Shown piece after piece: positions 43,668 through 51,310 of a DNA stretch of 64,000 nt; within the stretch, counting starts at the first letter, position 1, and each line of letters begins with the position of its first letter. The stretch covers positions 744,001 through 808,000 of the forward strand of contig FP929003.1 of NCBI GenBank assembly GCA_000196815.1, written 5' to 3'. The notes below the pieces were generated by a model, which saw only the letters and a list, made by a program, of their open reading frames with translations, was not told the origin of the DNA and did no database searches. The position numbers were made by a program, and so were the translations under genes. This DNA is from Nitrospira defluvii. GTDB taxonomy: Bacteria; Nitrospirota; Nitrospiria; Nitrospirales; Nitrospiraceae.

Positions 43668-44096
43668 TTATGCTGGATAGTTTGCTTCGATTACGCTTCG
43701 CAGTCCTCCACGAGCGGCAAATTCACCGGTTACTGTGGCCTTGGTTGGCCGACAGGCTCGTACGATGTCCTGAAGGATGCGATTGACGGCATTCTCGTAG
43801 AAAATTCCTACATTTCTGTAGGCATGAATGTACATTTTGAGAGCCTTAAGCTCGAGGCAATACTTGTCTGGCTGGTAGCGAAGGGTGATAGTTCCGAAGT
43901 CCGGCAGGTTGGTCTTAGGACATATGGCTGTGTACTCTGGTATGACGATTGTAATTTCGTATCCCTTGTATTGATTGGGGAATGTCTCAATGTCGGGCAG
44001 GGGAGTAGAGATTCCACTCTTGGCGTGCCGTTCGTTGTATCCCAGCCTTGTTGTTGCTCCCGCGGGCTTCTGTTTTTTATTACCTTTCGCTGCCAC
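43668..44096 (-). CDS. queF: NADPH-dependent 7-cyano-7-deazaguanine reductase
   Basis: Reduces preQ0 to preQ1 in queuosine synthesis. 142 residues from GTG 44096 (GTG 44138 would overlap the upstream gene by 19 bases). Short, type I QueF: the T-fold core has the catalytic Cys59 in EYTAICPKTNLPDFG with Asp66. ELKALKMYIHAYRNVG is the family substrate-site segment, and ACRPTKATVTGEFAARGG completes the domain. It lies 23 bases after the stand-alone MTHFR_C gene. No other queuosine gene is in the window. Confidence 0.92.
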   Translation of the reverse strand: MAAKGNKKQKPAGATTRLGYNERHAKSGISTPLPDIETFPNQYKGYEITIVIPEYTAICPKTNLPDFGTITLRYQPDKYCLELKALKMYIHAYRNVGIFYENAVNRILQDIVRACRPTKATVTGEFAARGGLRSVIEANYPA

Positions 44097-44119
44097 CCGT
44101 TCACCCCACCTTCTTGTTA

Positions 44120-44368
44120 TCAGACTTGCTTCATCCACTCCAATTGGCCCAGTTCGTTCAATTTATTGTAGAGCGTGACCCACGGACAGGTCATTTCCGG
44201 ATAGACCTCGCAGAATCCACCTTTGCGGACGCCTCCGCATGGACCATGGCTCATGAATTTTGGGCACTCGGCCTTGAGTGAGCCATCCGGGATTGGTGGT
44301 CGCTTGTGCACCCCTCCCGCATGTTGCTCGCCATGTTCTTCTCCTGGGACCAGTACTCGTATAGGCAT
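44120..44368 (-). CDS. Stand-alone MTHFR C-terminal (Cys-rich) domain protein
   Basis: 82 residues. CPKFMSHGPCGGVRKGGFCEV followed by CPWVTLY gives four cysteines (35, 44, 53, 61). This matches the domain found at the C-terminus of some methylenetetrahydrofolate reductases and in MetV-like partners. It carries no catalytic barrel. It probably binds zinc or an iron-sulfur cluster and may act with the short MetF encoded at 29964-30854 (inference). It precedes queF on the same strand. Confidence 0.78.
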   Translation of the reverse strand: MPIRVLVPGEEHGEQHAGGVHKRPPIPDGSLKAECPKFMSHGPCGGVRKGGFCEVYPEMTCPWVTLYNKLNELGQLEWMKQV

Positions 44369-44828
44369 AGGCGCAGTGTAGATCGAAACGCGTTAAGCGA
44401 CAATGTTTACCCGCTTCTCGGGTCAACTGCAACTGAATTGCGTGACGCATCGTGTTTGCGACAGAAGTAAAATCTCCGCGTTCAAGCGGATTTAGGGCCA
44501 AGGGCCTAGCACGGTTATTTCTACTAGGCCTTCTTTCGTCCGGTGTGGGCCTTCTGCAAAGTTGCAATGCTTTTCTGGACTCTATAGACTCCCCATTGTC
44601 CTGATGTAATGAGAGCGGTTGCAGTACTAGTTGCGATTGACAGATTTTTTCGGGCTTTGTTACACTCGGCGACTACACGAAGCAAGAAAACTAAGATCCG
44701 TTCCGTGTCGGGATCACAGTTCGGTACTCAGTCCAAATATAGCGTCAAGATAATCTGCACCTGACTTTTTCTGGCCGCTCTTGTTGGTCCGAAGAAAGTC
44801 CTCAGTTTATAAAAGGGAGGGAGTCCTT
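44369..44828. other. Divergent intergenic region between the queF pair and the oxidoreductase operon
   Basis: 460 bases, visibly richer in A and T than its surroundings, without a convincing ORF. It holds the operon promoter at 44637-44666. It also holds an inverted repeat GGCCTAG (44503-44509) / CTAGGCC (44524-44530) followed by a T-rich stretch, and a short CCGC/GCGG pairing just before it. No upstream plus-strand gene needs a terminator here, so the repeat may be an operator or transcript structure. No tRNA was recognised. Confidence 0.5.
44637..44666 (+). promoter_or_regulatory. Promoter of the 2-oxoacid:ferredoxin oxidoreductase operon
   Basis: TTGACA (44637-44642), an 18-base spacer and TACACT (44661-44666). 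A start near 44673 leaves an untranslated leader of about 155 bases before the first ATG, long enough for regulation. Confidence 0.58.
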
Positions 44829-45728
44829 ATGAGCCTTGATTACGTCAAGTTTTCAAGTGGCTTTGAGAAGTTCATGCCGAAAGAATATCGGGACATGGTT
44901 GAGCATGGTCCCTTCGGGAAAAAAGTCTCCGTTTCGCAAATGGGTTCTTTTAAGGAGGTGCTTGAAGAGCACCCGATGTGTGCCGGCTGTGCGATGACTC
45001 TCTTCATCCGACTCGCCATGATCGCCTTCCCCAATCCAGAGGATACCATCACGGTTGGAACTGCCGGTTGTGGACGCCTGGCGATCTCGCAGGCCGCCAT
45101 TCCTTTTGTGTACGGCAACTACGGCGACCAAAATGGTGTGGCAAGCGGGTTGTCCCGTGGCTTGCGTCTTCGGTTCGGTGATAAGCCTAAGGACGTGGTC
45201 GTTATGGCCGGTGACGGCGGTACGGCTGATATCGGATTTCAGCAGGTCCTTCACTCCTGGTTCCGTAAGGAACGATTCACCACCATCATGCTGGACAATG
45301 AAGTGTACGGGAACACCGGTGGGCAGGAAAGCGGTATGACCAATCGTGGCGCTGTTCTCAAGATGGCTCCGTTAGGGAAGAAGTTTGAGAAGATGGATAT
45401 GCTGCAGATGGCCAAGGTTGCCGGATGCGCCTATGTTGCGACGGTGGTGCCGAACAATCCTCGCCGTGTTGAGAGCGTCATTAAGAAGGCTGTGTTGATA
45501 GCTAGGGAAGTCGGGTCGACCTATATTCAGGCTTATACTTCCTGCAACATTGAATATGCCATTCCGACCGACAAGGTTATGGAAGACGCAAAGAACGTTG
45601 AAAACGATCGCTATCAGTTCTCCGAATATATTACCGACGAGGCGAAGCAATTTCTTACGGAACGGTATGGCTACAAGGAATTTCTCCCGAAGCCGGCTGC
45701 TCCCGCTCCGGGGCTTCCCAAGGCCTAA
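44829..45728 (+). CDS. 2-oxoacid:ferredoxin oxidoreductase, beta (TPP) subunit
   Basis: 299 residues from ATG 44829 after an AGGGAGGG site. Cys51 and Cys54 (HPMCAGCAMTL) with Cys81 are candidate cluster ligands. GDGGTADIGFQQ (128-139) with DNEVYGNTGGQ (156-166) is the thiamine-diphosphate/Mg motif. The enzyme carboxylates acetyl-CoA to pyruvate or succinyl-CoA to 2-oxoglutarate using reduced ferredoxin in the reductive TCA cycle. Which substrate this copy uses cannot be read from sequence alone. First of five genes with an unusual beta-gamma-delta-epsilon-alpha order. Confidence 0.92.
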   Translation: MSLDYVKFSSGFEKFMPKEYRDMVEHGPFGKKVSVSQMGSFKEVLEEHPMCAGCAMTLFIRLAMIAFPNPEDTITVGTAGCGRLAISQAAIPFVYGNYGDQNGVASGLSRGLRLRFGDKPKDVVVMAGDGGTADIGFQQVLHSWFRKERFTTIMLDNEVYGNTGGQESGMTNRGAVLKMAPLGKKFEKMDMLQMAKVAGCAYVATVVPNNPRRVESVIKKAVLIAREVGSTYIQAYTSCNIEYAIPTDKVMEDAKNVENDRYQFSEYITDEAKQFLTERYGYKEFLPKPAAPAPGLPKA

Positions 45729-45751
45729 GCAACGTTTAAGGAGGGTTGAGT

Positions 45752-46465
45752 ATGGCGACACGGTTCAATATTCGTATGGCGGGTGTGGGCGGCCAGGGCG
45801 TTGTGACCGGCTCGCATATTCTTAGTACGGCGGTCATTCATGCCGGAGGAGAAAGTACGATCGTTCCGTTTTACGGATCAGAAAAGCGTATGGCACCAGT
45901 CGAGAGCTATGTTCGAGTCTCGGATGAGCCTATCTATGAAATCGGTGAGATCACCTTCCCGCACATCATCATCATCTTTCACCCGCAGGTCATCACGCAC
46001 GGCAAGTCATACACCATGCCGTTCTACTTCGGGTTGAAGGAGAACGGGATTGCCTTGATCAATAATGATGGCCCCATGAAGCTCCATCGCGACCAGGCGC
46101 GTGAGCTCGAAGAGCGTCATGCGAAACTGTATTATTTCCCGGCTACGAAACTTTCTTTGGAAGTGGCGGGAATGGACCTCGCCACGAACATGGCCTTGAT
46201 GGGTTGCATCGGGGCTATCACAGGGCTGACCTCTGTCGAGGCCTTGGAGCAATCGGTGAAAGATCGGTTCCTCGGGAAAGGTTTTGTGGTCTCCGGAGGT
46301 ACTGCAGCGCTGGACAGCGTCGTTGAACGGAAATTCAAGAAGAAGCAAGAGTTGATCGAGAAAAACGTGGCAGTTATTCGCGCCGGCTGGAATTATGCCG
46401 TTGACCATGGATGGGCGGCCCCCTCTGTGAAGCGTTCGGAAGCGGCGGAGAGCGTCACCGCATAA
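45752..46465 (+). CDS. 2-oxoacid:ferredoxin oxidoreductase, gamma subunit
   Basis: 237 residues from ATG 45752, seven bases after TAAGGAGGG. IRMAGVGGQGVVTGSHILSTA is the family N-terminus, followed by FYGSEKRMAPVESYVRVSDEPI and the NNDGPMKL region. The gamma subunit completes the CoA-binding part of the enzyme. The C-terminal 40 residues (KKKQELIEKNVAVIRAG) form a helical extension. Second gene of the operon. Confidence 0.92.
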   Translation: MATRFNIRMAGVGGQGVVTGSHILSTAVIHAGGESTIVPFYGSEKRMAPVESYVRVSDEPIYEIGEITFPHIIIIFHPQVITHGKSYTMPFYFGLKENGIALINNDGPMKLHRDQARELEERHAKLYYFPATKLSLEVAGMDLATNMALMGCIGAITGLTSVEALEQSVKDRFLGKGFVVSGGTAALDSVVERKFKKKQELIEKNVAVIRAGWNYAVDHGWAAPSVKRSEAAESVTA

Positions 46466-46489
46466 TCCAGTTATGGACAAGGAGTTCTC

Positions 46490-46813
46490 ATGTATCTCGT
46501 AGCCGATATCAGCGTTGAGATCTGTGCCGCCAAGAGCTGTAAGCTGTGCACTCAGTATTGCCCGGAAGCCAATACCATTTTGTATAGCGATGAAATGGGT
46601 AAGGACAAGGGGTTCAAGTACGGCTCGGCTTATGTGGCGGTAGATCGGTGTAAGGGCTGCGCGCAATGCGTGTGGGTCTGTGACAATATGGCAAAGAACA
46701 ATGCCATTAAAATGATCATGATTGATCAGCTGCCGGTTGCAGCGTTGACGGACAATATTACCTATGGGGAAAAGAGCACGACAGCTACATTGGTCAGCCC
46801 TGTAGTTGGGTAA
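46490..46813 (+). CDS. 2-oxoacid:ferredoxin oxidoreductase, delta (ferredoxin-like) subunit
   Basis: 107 residues with two [4Fe-4S] motifs: Cys12/17/20/24 (CAAKSCKLCTQYCPEA, with an extra two-residue gap in the first spacing) and CKGCAQCVWVC near residue 54-64. The second ends in CDN rather than the usual CP. It would shuttle electrons between external ferredoxin and the TPP subunit. Third gene of the operon. Confidence 0.9.
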   Translation: MYLVADISVEICAAKSCKLCTQYCPEANTILYSDEMGKDKGFKYGSAYVAVDRCKGCAQCVWVCDNMAKNNAIKMIMIDQLPVAALTDNITYGEKSTTATLVSPVVG

Positions 46814-46834
46814 TTGCACGAAAGGGGAACGGGC

Positions 46835-47599
46835 GTGGGAACGACGCAAGATACGAGAGAACGGATAATCGTGCCGGGACCGGCAGGGTTCCATCCACCA
46901 TCAGCGGCTCAGTTGGGAGTCTCGCTGCCGGACCCTGGGCAGGGACTGTATTATGGCTTGCTGGAGCCCAATGAAGACACGGTAATTGAAGAGATGGCTC
47001 GGAAGATGTTGACGAGTCCGAATGCGACGATTTTCCCGGGTCCTCTCGTCTTGTGGGCGTGGAATAACCATGCCGTCGAGAAGGCGCAAGCGGTTCTTGA
47101 AATTGCGGCGCAGATCCCAGATGTGATGATCATTCCCATGCCGGATTATCGGCCCAAGTATCCCAAAATCGATCCGGAAGAGGTGATCAATCCGAACCAC
47201 CCGAATCTCACTATTTGGGGTAACAAGATTGAGGCCTGTATTTTTATCGGTGTTCACTGTCACTATGCCAATCTTACGTTGAAAATGATCCGGGCGGGGA
47301 CGAACTGCTGCACCATGGCTATCTGTGCCGAGCAGGGACACGAGGACGCCATGCTGACAATTCGCGATTCGGACACGTTGAAGCTGAAGAAGACCGCACA
47401 AATCTTTAAGAAGGTTCGTGAGGAAATGGGCATAAAACTTCCGGATAATGGCGAGAACGTCCGATTCACTGGAACGCAGTCCAAGGTCCACGATGGAAAG
47501 ACGCACACGAATCCTATGACCTTTATGCCCTCCGCTGCAGGCGTAGGCAGCGCGGCTACATTTGGCCACTCAGCTGAACAGATGAAGCGGGAAGGCTAA
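46835..47599 (+). CDS. 2-oxoacid:ferredoxin oxidoreductase, epsilon subunit
   Basis: 254 residues from GTG 46835 with AAAGGGGAA upstream; an in-frame codon at 46814 is less likely. The middle, NLTIWGNKIEACIFIGVHCHYANLT with RAGTNCCTMAICAEQG, resembles the small domain seen in the fifth subunit of Hydrogenobacter-type five-subunit enzymes and in CO-dehydrogenase-linked proteins. Its role is unclear, but its presence marks the five-subunit class. Fourth gene of the operon. Confidence 0.82.
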   Translation: MGTTQDTRERIIVPGPAGFHPPSAAQLGVSLPDPGQGLYYGLLEPNEDTVIEEMARKMLTSPNATIFPGPLVLWAWNNHAVEKAQAVLEIAAQIPDVMIIPMPDYRPKYPKIDPEEVINPNHPNLTIWGNKIEACIFIGVHCHYANLTLKMIRAGTNCCTMAICAEQGHEDAMLTIRDSDTLKLKKTAQIFKKVREEMGIKLPDNGENVRFTGTQSKVHDGKTHTNPMTFMPSAAGVGSAATFGHSAEQMKREG

Positions 47600-47637
47600 G
47601 GTTTTAGGCTAAGGCGATACAGTCAAGAGGTGCAACG

Positions 47638-48984
47638 ATGAGCGAAGCATTGGAACCCAAGCAAAAGACTAATCCGCAGGGCGACTCTACTACCAGCGTG
47701 TCGGCCCAGAAGGCCGAGACCAAGAAGGATCCGCACGCGGATGCAAAGCGGCAGAAAGTTGTCACTCCTGAGTACATGTTCCTGGAAGCTCCTCGAACGA
47801 AGGAGTTCATCACCGGCAGCGAGGCTGCAAAAGAGGCCATTCGCCGGTCAAATGTCGATCTTGCCATTGCATACCCCATTACCCCCCAAAGTGAAACTAT
47901 GCAGTTGGTTGGCGTGTTGTATGGTGAGGGGTACGTCAAGGAATATTACCGTGGCGAAGAAGAAGTCGGCGTCATGGCGGCTATCGCCGGCGGGTCACGG
48001 GCTGGAGTTCGTTGCTATACGGCAACGGCTGGGCCAGGGACGCTGAGAGGGCTGGAAGGTATTGCTTCTTGGCCAGGGCACCGGCTACCAGTTGTGGCCA
48101 TGTTCACCTGCCGAGTGGTGAACGCACCGTTGGCCATTCAGCCTGACAACATTGAGGTCTCGTATCTCCTAAATTGCGGCATGATTGTGTTCCATGCCGA
48201 AAATCAGCAGGACATGTATGATTTCACGTTGGCTGGGTTTGTTATCAGCGAAAAGAATGATGTGACCCTTCCCGTCGGCGTGTGCTGTGACGGGTTTTTT
48301 GTGACGCACGCCCGTGGCTATGTGCGTATGCAAGATCGTGGGATGAAACTTCCCCCGCGCGAACCTTGGCGTGGGGCGGTTCCGGTGCTTGATGCTGAGA
48401 ATCCTCCGGCACGGCTCTCGCGCGATGCCCCCGTTCAGAAGTCCAATTTCATGGCCTACAACATTCACGCGGTGTGGCAGCAGGAAGTGTGGGCTGCTGT
48501 GGAGCGTTCCCGTAAGTACATCAACCAGTACATGGGAGGATTGCTCACGGCAGAAAATGTAGATGACGCGGAGGCTGTTATTATTGCCTCAGGTAGTGCG
48601 GCCGCTCAATCACGTGAAGCGGTTCGTATTTGCGCAGAAAAGGGCATTAAGATCGGCCTGATCAAGATACGATCGCTCCGTCCATTCCCGACTCAGGAAT
48701 TGCGCAAACTCTGCGGAAAAGCTAAATTGATTGTTGTGCCGGAATTCAACTATGTCGGATGGTTAGCAAAAGAAGTGGCAACTGCTATTTACGGTTTCTC
48801 AAATGCCAAGATTATCGGTGGCCCGAGAGTGTATGGCGGGCAGTCTATGCCGGTGGAGCTGATCGTGGACGAAGTCGAGTCTGGTCTAACCGGAAAGAAG
48901 TCCACGAACGTTGCCATTTCGCAAGTTATGGGCGCATCAGCTGCTGATCATGAGGCTATGGGACATTTCATGCGCAGCATTTAG
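47638..48984 (+). CDS. 2-oxoacid:ferredoxin oxidoreductase, alpha subunit
   Basis: 448 residues. A charged N-terminal arm of about 55 residues (many Lys, Glu, Thr) precedes the pyrimidine-binding domain: FITGSEAAKEAIRRSNVDLAIAYPITPQSE, then EEEVGVMAAIAGGSRAGVR and TATAGPGTLRGLEG. The C-terminal half has IIASGSAAAQSREAVR and LIKIRSLRPFPTQEL, the domain II/III region. Last gene of the operon, followed by a strong hairpin. Together the five genes give a complete oxygen-sensitive carboxylating enzyme. Confidence 0.93.
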   Translation: MSEALEPKQKTNPQGDSTTSVSAQKAETKKDPHADAKRQKVVTPEYMFLEAPRTKEFITGSEAAKEAIRRSNVDLAIAYPITPQSETMQLVGVLYGEGYVKEYYRGEEEVGVMAAIAGGSRAGVRCYTATAGPGTLRGLEGIASWPGHRLPVVAMFTCRVVNAPLAIQPDNIEVSYLLNCGMIVFHAENQQDMYDFTLAGFVISEKNDVTLPVGVCCDGFFVTHARGYVRMQDRGMKLPPREPWRGAVPVLDAENPPARLSRDAPVQKSNFMAYNIHAVWQQEVWAAVERSRKYINQYMGGLLTAENVDDAEAVIIASGSAAAQSREAVRICAEKGIKIGLIKIRSLRPFPTQELRKLCGKAKLIVVPEFNYVGWLAKEVATAIYGFSNAKIIGGPRVYGGQSMPVELIVDEVESGLTGKKSTNVAISQVMGASAADHEAMGHFMRSI

Positions 48985-49012
48985 ATCAAGAGTAACGTCA
49001 GGGTAAAAACAT

Positions 49013-49045
49013 TAGGGCCCGTTCGGTTATACCGAACGGGCCCTA
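49013..49045 (+). terminator. Terminator of the oxidoreductase operon
   Basis: Perfect 15-base arms (49013-49027 and 49031-49045) with a TAT loop, 28 bases after the alpha-subunit stop. The arms are GC-rich at the base of the stem. There is no T-run afterwards. It also faces the convergent small gene at 49077 and may serve both. Confidence 0.72.
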
Positions 49046-49076
49046 CGTATTTGGGAAGATGCCTGAACGAGGCTCA

Positions 49077-49325
49077 TCAGCCCTGAAGATCTTCCTCTAC
49101 CAAATCGGGGCTCTCCGGCATTCCGTGAGCAACGTACTTGGCGTAGGATAGATAGATCGATGCGCTATCGCGCATGGCTTTGGTACCGTTGGCCATCCGG
49201 TGCAGCTTGTCAGAGCCAGGGGCTTCAGTTTTGCGGAGATGATCGACATGGTCATGCAGGACAAGCGTGAAGCGCTCCATAGCCATCTCCACCTCCCGAT
49301 ATGCTTGCAGAATAGGGTCAGTCAT
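49077..49325 (-). CDS. Small helical hypothetical protein
   Basis: 82 residues from ATG 49325, with AAGGAG seven bases upstream and a good promoter (49347-49376). The sequence is mostly amphipathic helix: ILQAYREVEMAMERFTLVLHD, then KLHRMANGTKAMRDSASIYLSYAKYV, and an acidic end DLVEEDLQG. No family recognised. It converges on the oxidoreductase operon. Confidence 0.7.
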   Translation of the reverse strand: MTDPILQAYREVEMAMERFTLVLHDHVDHLRKTEAPGSDKLHRMANGTKAMRDSASIYLSYAKYVAHGMPESPDLVEEDLQG

Positions 49326-49346
49326 GTGAATGCTCCTTGTATGCCG

Positions 49347-49376
49347 AGAATACTCCAGCCAGCTTTGGAGGGTCAA
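49347..49376 (-). promoter_or_regulatory. Promoter of the small helical protein gene
   Basis: On the minus strand TTGACC (49376-49371), an 18-base spacer and TATTCT (49352-49347), then AAGGAG and the ATG at 49325. All elements are well placed. Confidence 0.55.
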
Positions 49377-49390
49377 CCGAGGGTCCGTCT

Positions 49391-50596
49391 ATGTACCAAC
49401 TATCACCGGAAGTTTTGATGGCTATCGCGAAGGTGGCCAAAGTAAGTCTCCTGGAGCACTCTCAGGGGCCACCACAATCAATCATTGAGGCGGTATCAGA
49501 TCTTTCACAAATGTTTACGCGTAGTGGGCAGGCAGAAAGCAGGGTTTACTTCGAGGCCGCACAGTTGCGCGCAGGATACTTGGTCTACTACCTGCCGGTA
49601 AATCTCGCCAAGGTGCAGGTACTCTTGGATGAACTGCAGCCCGTGTTTCCAATCGCTCCGGAGCAGGATTTTCGAGTATTGGACCTTGGCGGAGGGCCTG
49701 GAACAGGAGTCTTGGGAGTACTCGACTGGTGCCTTTCAAAGTCTGTGAGGGCGCCGTCTACCCTCCGTATGATAGCTGTTGATCGATCCCCCCAGGTCTT
49801 GCGGGTGTCTACTGAGCTTTGGAAGGCGTATTGTGAACAGCAGCGTGACCTTTCCGTCCCATCGTTAACAACCGTGGAGTGTAATCTTGAACGGTCCCTG
49901 CCCTCCACTCTCCGTGAAGGCGGTGGGGTGTATGGATACCAACTCATTATTGTTCAGAATCTTCTCTCAGAGTTATTTCTAGGAAGTGTGGATCCCGTGG
50001 GGCAGCGCACTGCGTTCCTAGGTGAACTCCTGAACTACTTGGCACCTGAGGGGAGTCTATTGCTGATCGAGCCGGCTACGCGGTCTGCTTCTCGGGAGCT
50101 GCATCAGGTGCGAGACCGACTTCTGGCAGGACGGCACTGTTCTGTCTATGCCCCCTGTCTTCATGACGCGCCCTGTTCCGCGTTAGTCAAGCCGGATGAT
50201 TGGTGCCATGAAGAGCGGAGGTGGGAATGTCCGGGCTGGATTGCTCAGATTGATCGAGAAGTCGGGCTTATAAAGGATGCGCTGAAATTTTCCTATGTGA
50301 TTTTGCGCAAGGATGGGAAAACGCTCGTGCCACGAAATCCCGACTATCACCGGGTGGTGAGTGAGTTGCGTGTGATGAAAGGCGAGAAACGAGTTTGGTT
50401 GTGCGATCAGGCGGGGAGGTCGGAGATTGGACGCCAGGATAAGGAGCGCTCAATCTCAAACGCTGCCTTTGATGGCTGGCATCGTGGGGCCATTATTCAG
50501 GTGAGTGAAATTGTCAGGAAGGAGCGAAAAGGGCGACCGGCTATGGTAGGTCGCATTACCTCGTCCGGAACCGTGGAAGTCGTTCGTTCTGCGTGA
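49391..50596 (+). CDS. Rsm22-like small-subunit rRNA methyltransferase family protein
   Basis: 401 residues from ATG 49391 (a TTG at 49337 is the alternative). A SAM-binding motif VLDLGGGPGTG lies at 97-107, with IAVDRSPQVL as the acidic strand. Then comes the family's Cys signature: Cys256, Cys262, Cys272 and Cys280 (YAPCLHDAPC and DDWCHEERRWEC), which in the mitochondrial homologue METTL17 holds an iron-sulfur cluster. The family acts in small-subunit ribosome assembly. The C-terminal 90 residues contain basic beta-rich sequence suited to RNA binding. It stands alone. Confidence 0.83.
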   Translation: MYQLSPEVLMAIAKVAKVSLLEHSQGPPQSIIEAVSDLSQMFTRSGQAESRVYFEAAQLRAGYLVYYLPVNLAKVQVLLDELQPVFPIAPEQDFRVLDLGGGPGTGVLGVLDWCLSKSVRAPSTLRMIAVDRSPQVLRVSTELWKAYCEQQRDLSVPSLTTVECNLERSLPSTLREGGGVYGYQLIIVQNLLSELFLGSVDPVGQRTAFLGELLNYLAPEGSLLLIEPATRSASRELHQVRDRLLAGRHCSVYAPCLHDAPCSALVKPDDWCHEERRWECPGWIAQIDREVGLIKDALKFSYVILRKDGKTLVPRNPDYHRVVSELRVMKGEKRVWLCDQAGRSEIGRQDKERSISNAAFDGWHRGAIIQVSEIVRKERKGRPAMVGRITSSGTVEVVRSA

Positions 50597-50600
50597 GAAT

Positions 50601-50792
50601 CTAGTCAGCTTCAGGTTCTGAAGAACCGTGCTGATGGGATACCCGATCTTCGTCAAACAGTTCGGCCATTTCCGCGGCAATCATGTCGCGATCGTTAGGT
50701 ACCGAAATGAGCGGAATTTCCTTCCGAGGCTTCGTTTCATTCTGGGTCGATGTGGGAGTTTTTTGAGGATCTGGAGTTGGTGTCGTGCTCAT
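50601..50792 (-). CDS. Small acidic hypothetical protein
   Basis: 63 residues from ATG 50792. It begins with a Thr/Pro-rich stretch (STTPTPDPQKTPTSTQ) and has a central DRDMIAAEMAELFDEDR helix and an acidic end. No Shine-Dalgarno is present. A TATACT element on the minus strand (50807-50802) ends nine bases before the ATG, so it may be translated from a near-leaderless message. It is the weakest coding call in this part; no family recognised. Confidence 0.5.
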   Translation of the reverse strand: MSTTPTPDPQKTPTSTQNETKPRKEIPLISVPNDRDMIAAEMAELFDEDRVSHQHGSSEPEAD

Positions 50793-50829
50793 AATAAGTT
50801 CAGTATACATGAAAATGTGGTTGGAAGGG

Positions 50830-51189
50830 TTACTCAAACGCTTCCAATGAAGAACGTTCCGGGAACTGTGTTTGGCAGGCATTGCAGGTGACAAAGTAGA
50901 TCGCCTCGCGTACGGACATTGTGATTCGAAAATCCAGGGTGACGCCTCGATATTGGCAGTTTGGGCAAGAAATCTCTTTCAGCCGATAGGGTATATCCGG
51001 TTGAGTCCGAAGGTAGAATTCCATGTCGGTGTAGACAGGGAAATTGTACCGGCATTTCAAGCAGACACCCCGGCATTCTCCATCTGGCTGCAGTGTGCGG
51101 CGGTCGACGCCGAAGGTATTGGTCTTACAGATTGCGCACTGGACACTCGCCAGCCGTTTTTCTACCGCTTCAAGCGACGTGTGAGCCAT
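50830..51189 (-). CDS. Double zinc-ribbon hypothetical protein
   Basis: 119 residues from ATG 51189, with GAGGAGGAATTA upstream. Four CxxC pairs: Cys18/21 (CAIC) with Cys43/46 (CLKC), and Cys75/78 (CPNC) with Cys102/105 (CNAC), so two zinc ribbons in tandem. An additional Cys39 is present. No DNA- or RNA-binding motif is otherwise recognised. It is transcribed divergently from the phosphatase gene. Confidence 0.78.
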   Translation of the reverse strand: MAHTSLEAVEKRLASVQCAICKTNTFGVDRRTLQPDGECRGVCLKCRYNFPVYTDMEFYLRTQPDIPYRLKEISCPNCQYRGVTLDFRITMSVREAIYFVTCNACQTQFPERSSLEAFE

Positions 51190-51215
51190 TAATTCCTCCT
51201 CGAAGAGCGGAGCTG

Positions 51216-51245
51216 AGTATACGCACCGATTTAAGCGATGTTCAA
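51216..51245 (-). promoter_or_regulatory. Promoter of the zinc-ribbon protein gene
   Basis: On the minus strand TTGAAC (51245-51240), an 18-base spacer and TATACT (51221-51216). It predicts a start near 51209, then a leader with GAGGAGG before the ATG at 51189. Confidence 0.5.
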
Positions 51246-51273
51246 CCGCCTTGCCCGAATTCCGAGGATTCAC

Positions 51274-51301
51274 TTGACCGTAAGCGTGCGCCTCCTATAC
51301 T
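51274..51301 (+). promoter_or_regulatory. Promoter of the phosphatase gene giving a near-leaderless mRNA
   Basis: TTGACC (51274-51279), a 16-base spacer and TATACT (51296-51301). The predicted start, near 51308, is about three bases before the ATG at 51311. There is no room for a Shine-Dalgarno. Confidence 0.5.
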
Positions 51302-51310
51302 AACGACACG

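Noticed and set aside
43635-44171. 178-residue plus-strand frame opposite queF
   Set aside because: queF on the other strand has full family motifs. The plus-strand translation is Cys/Phe-rich and incoherent.
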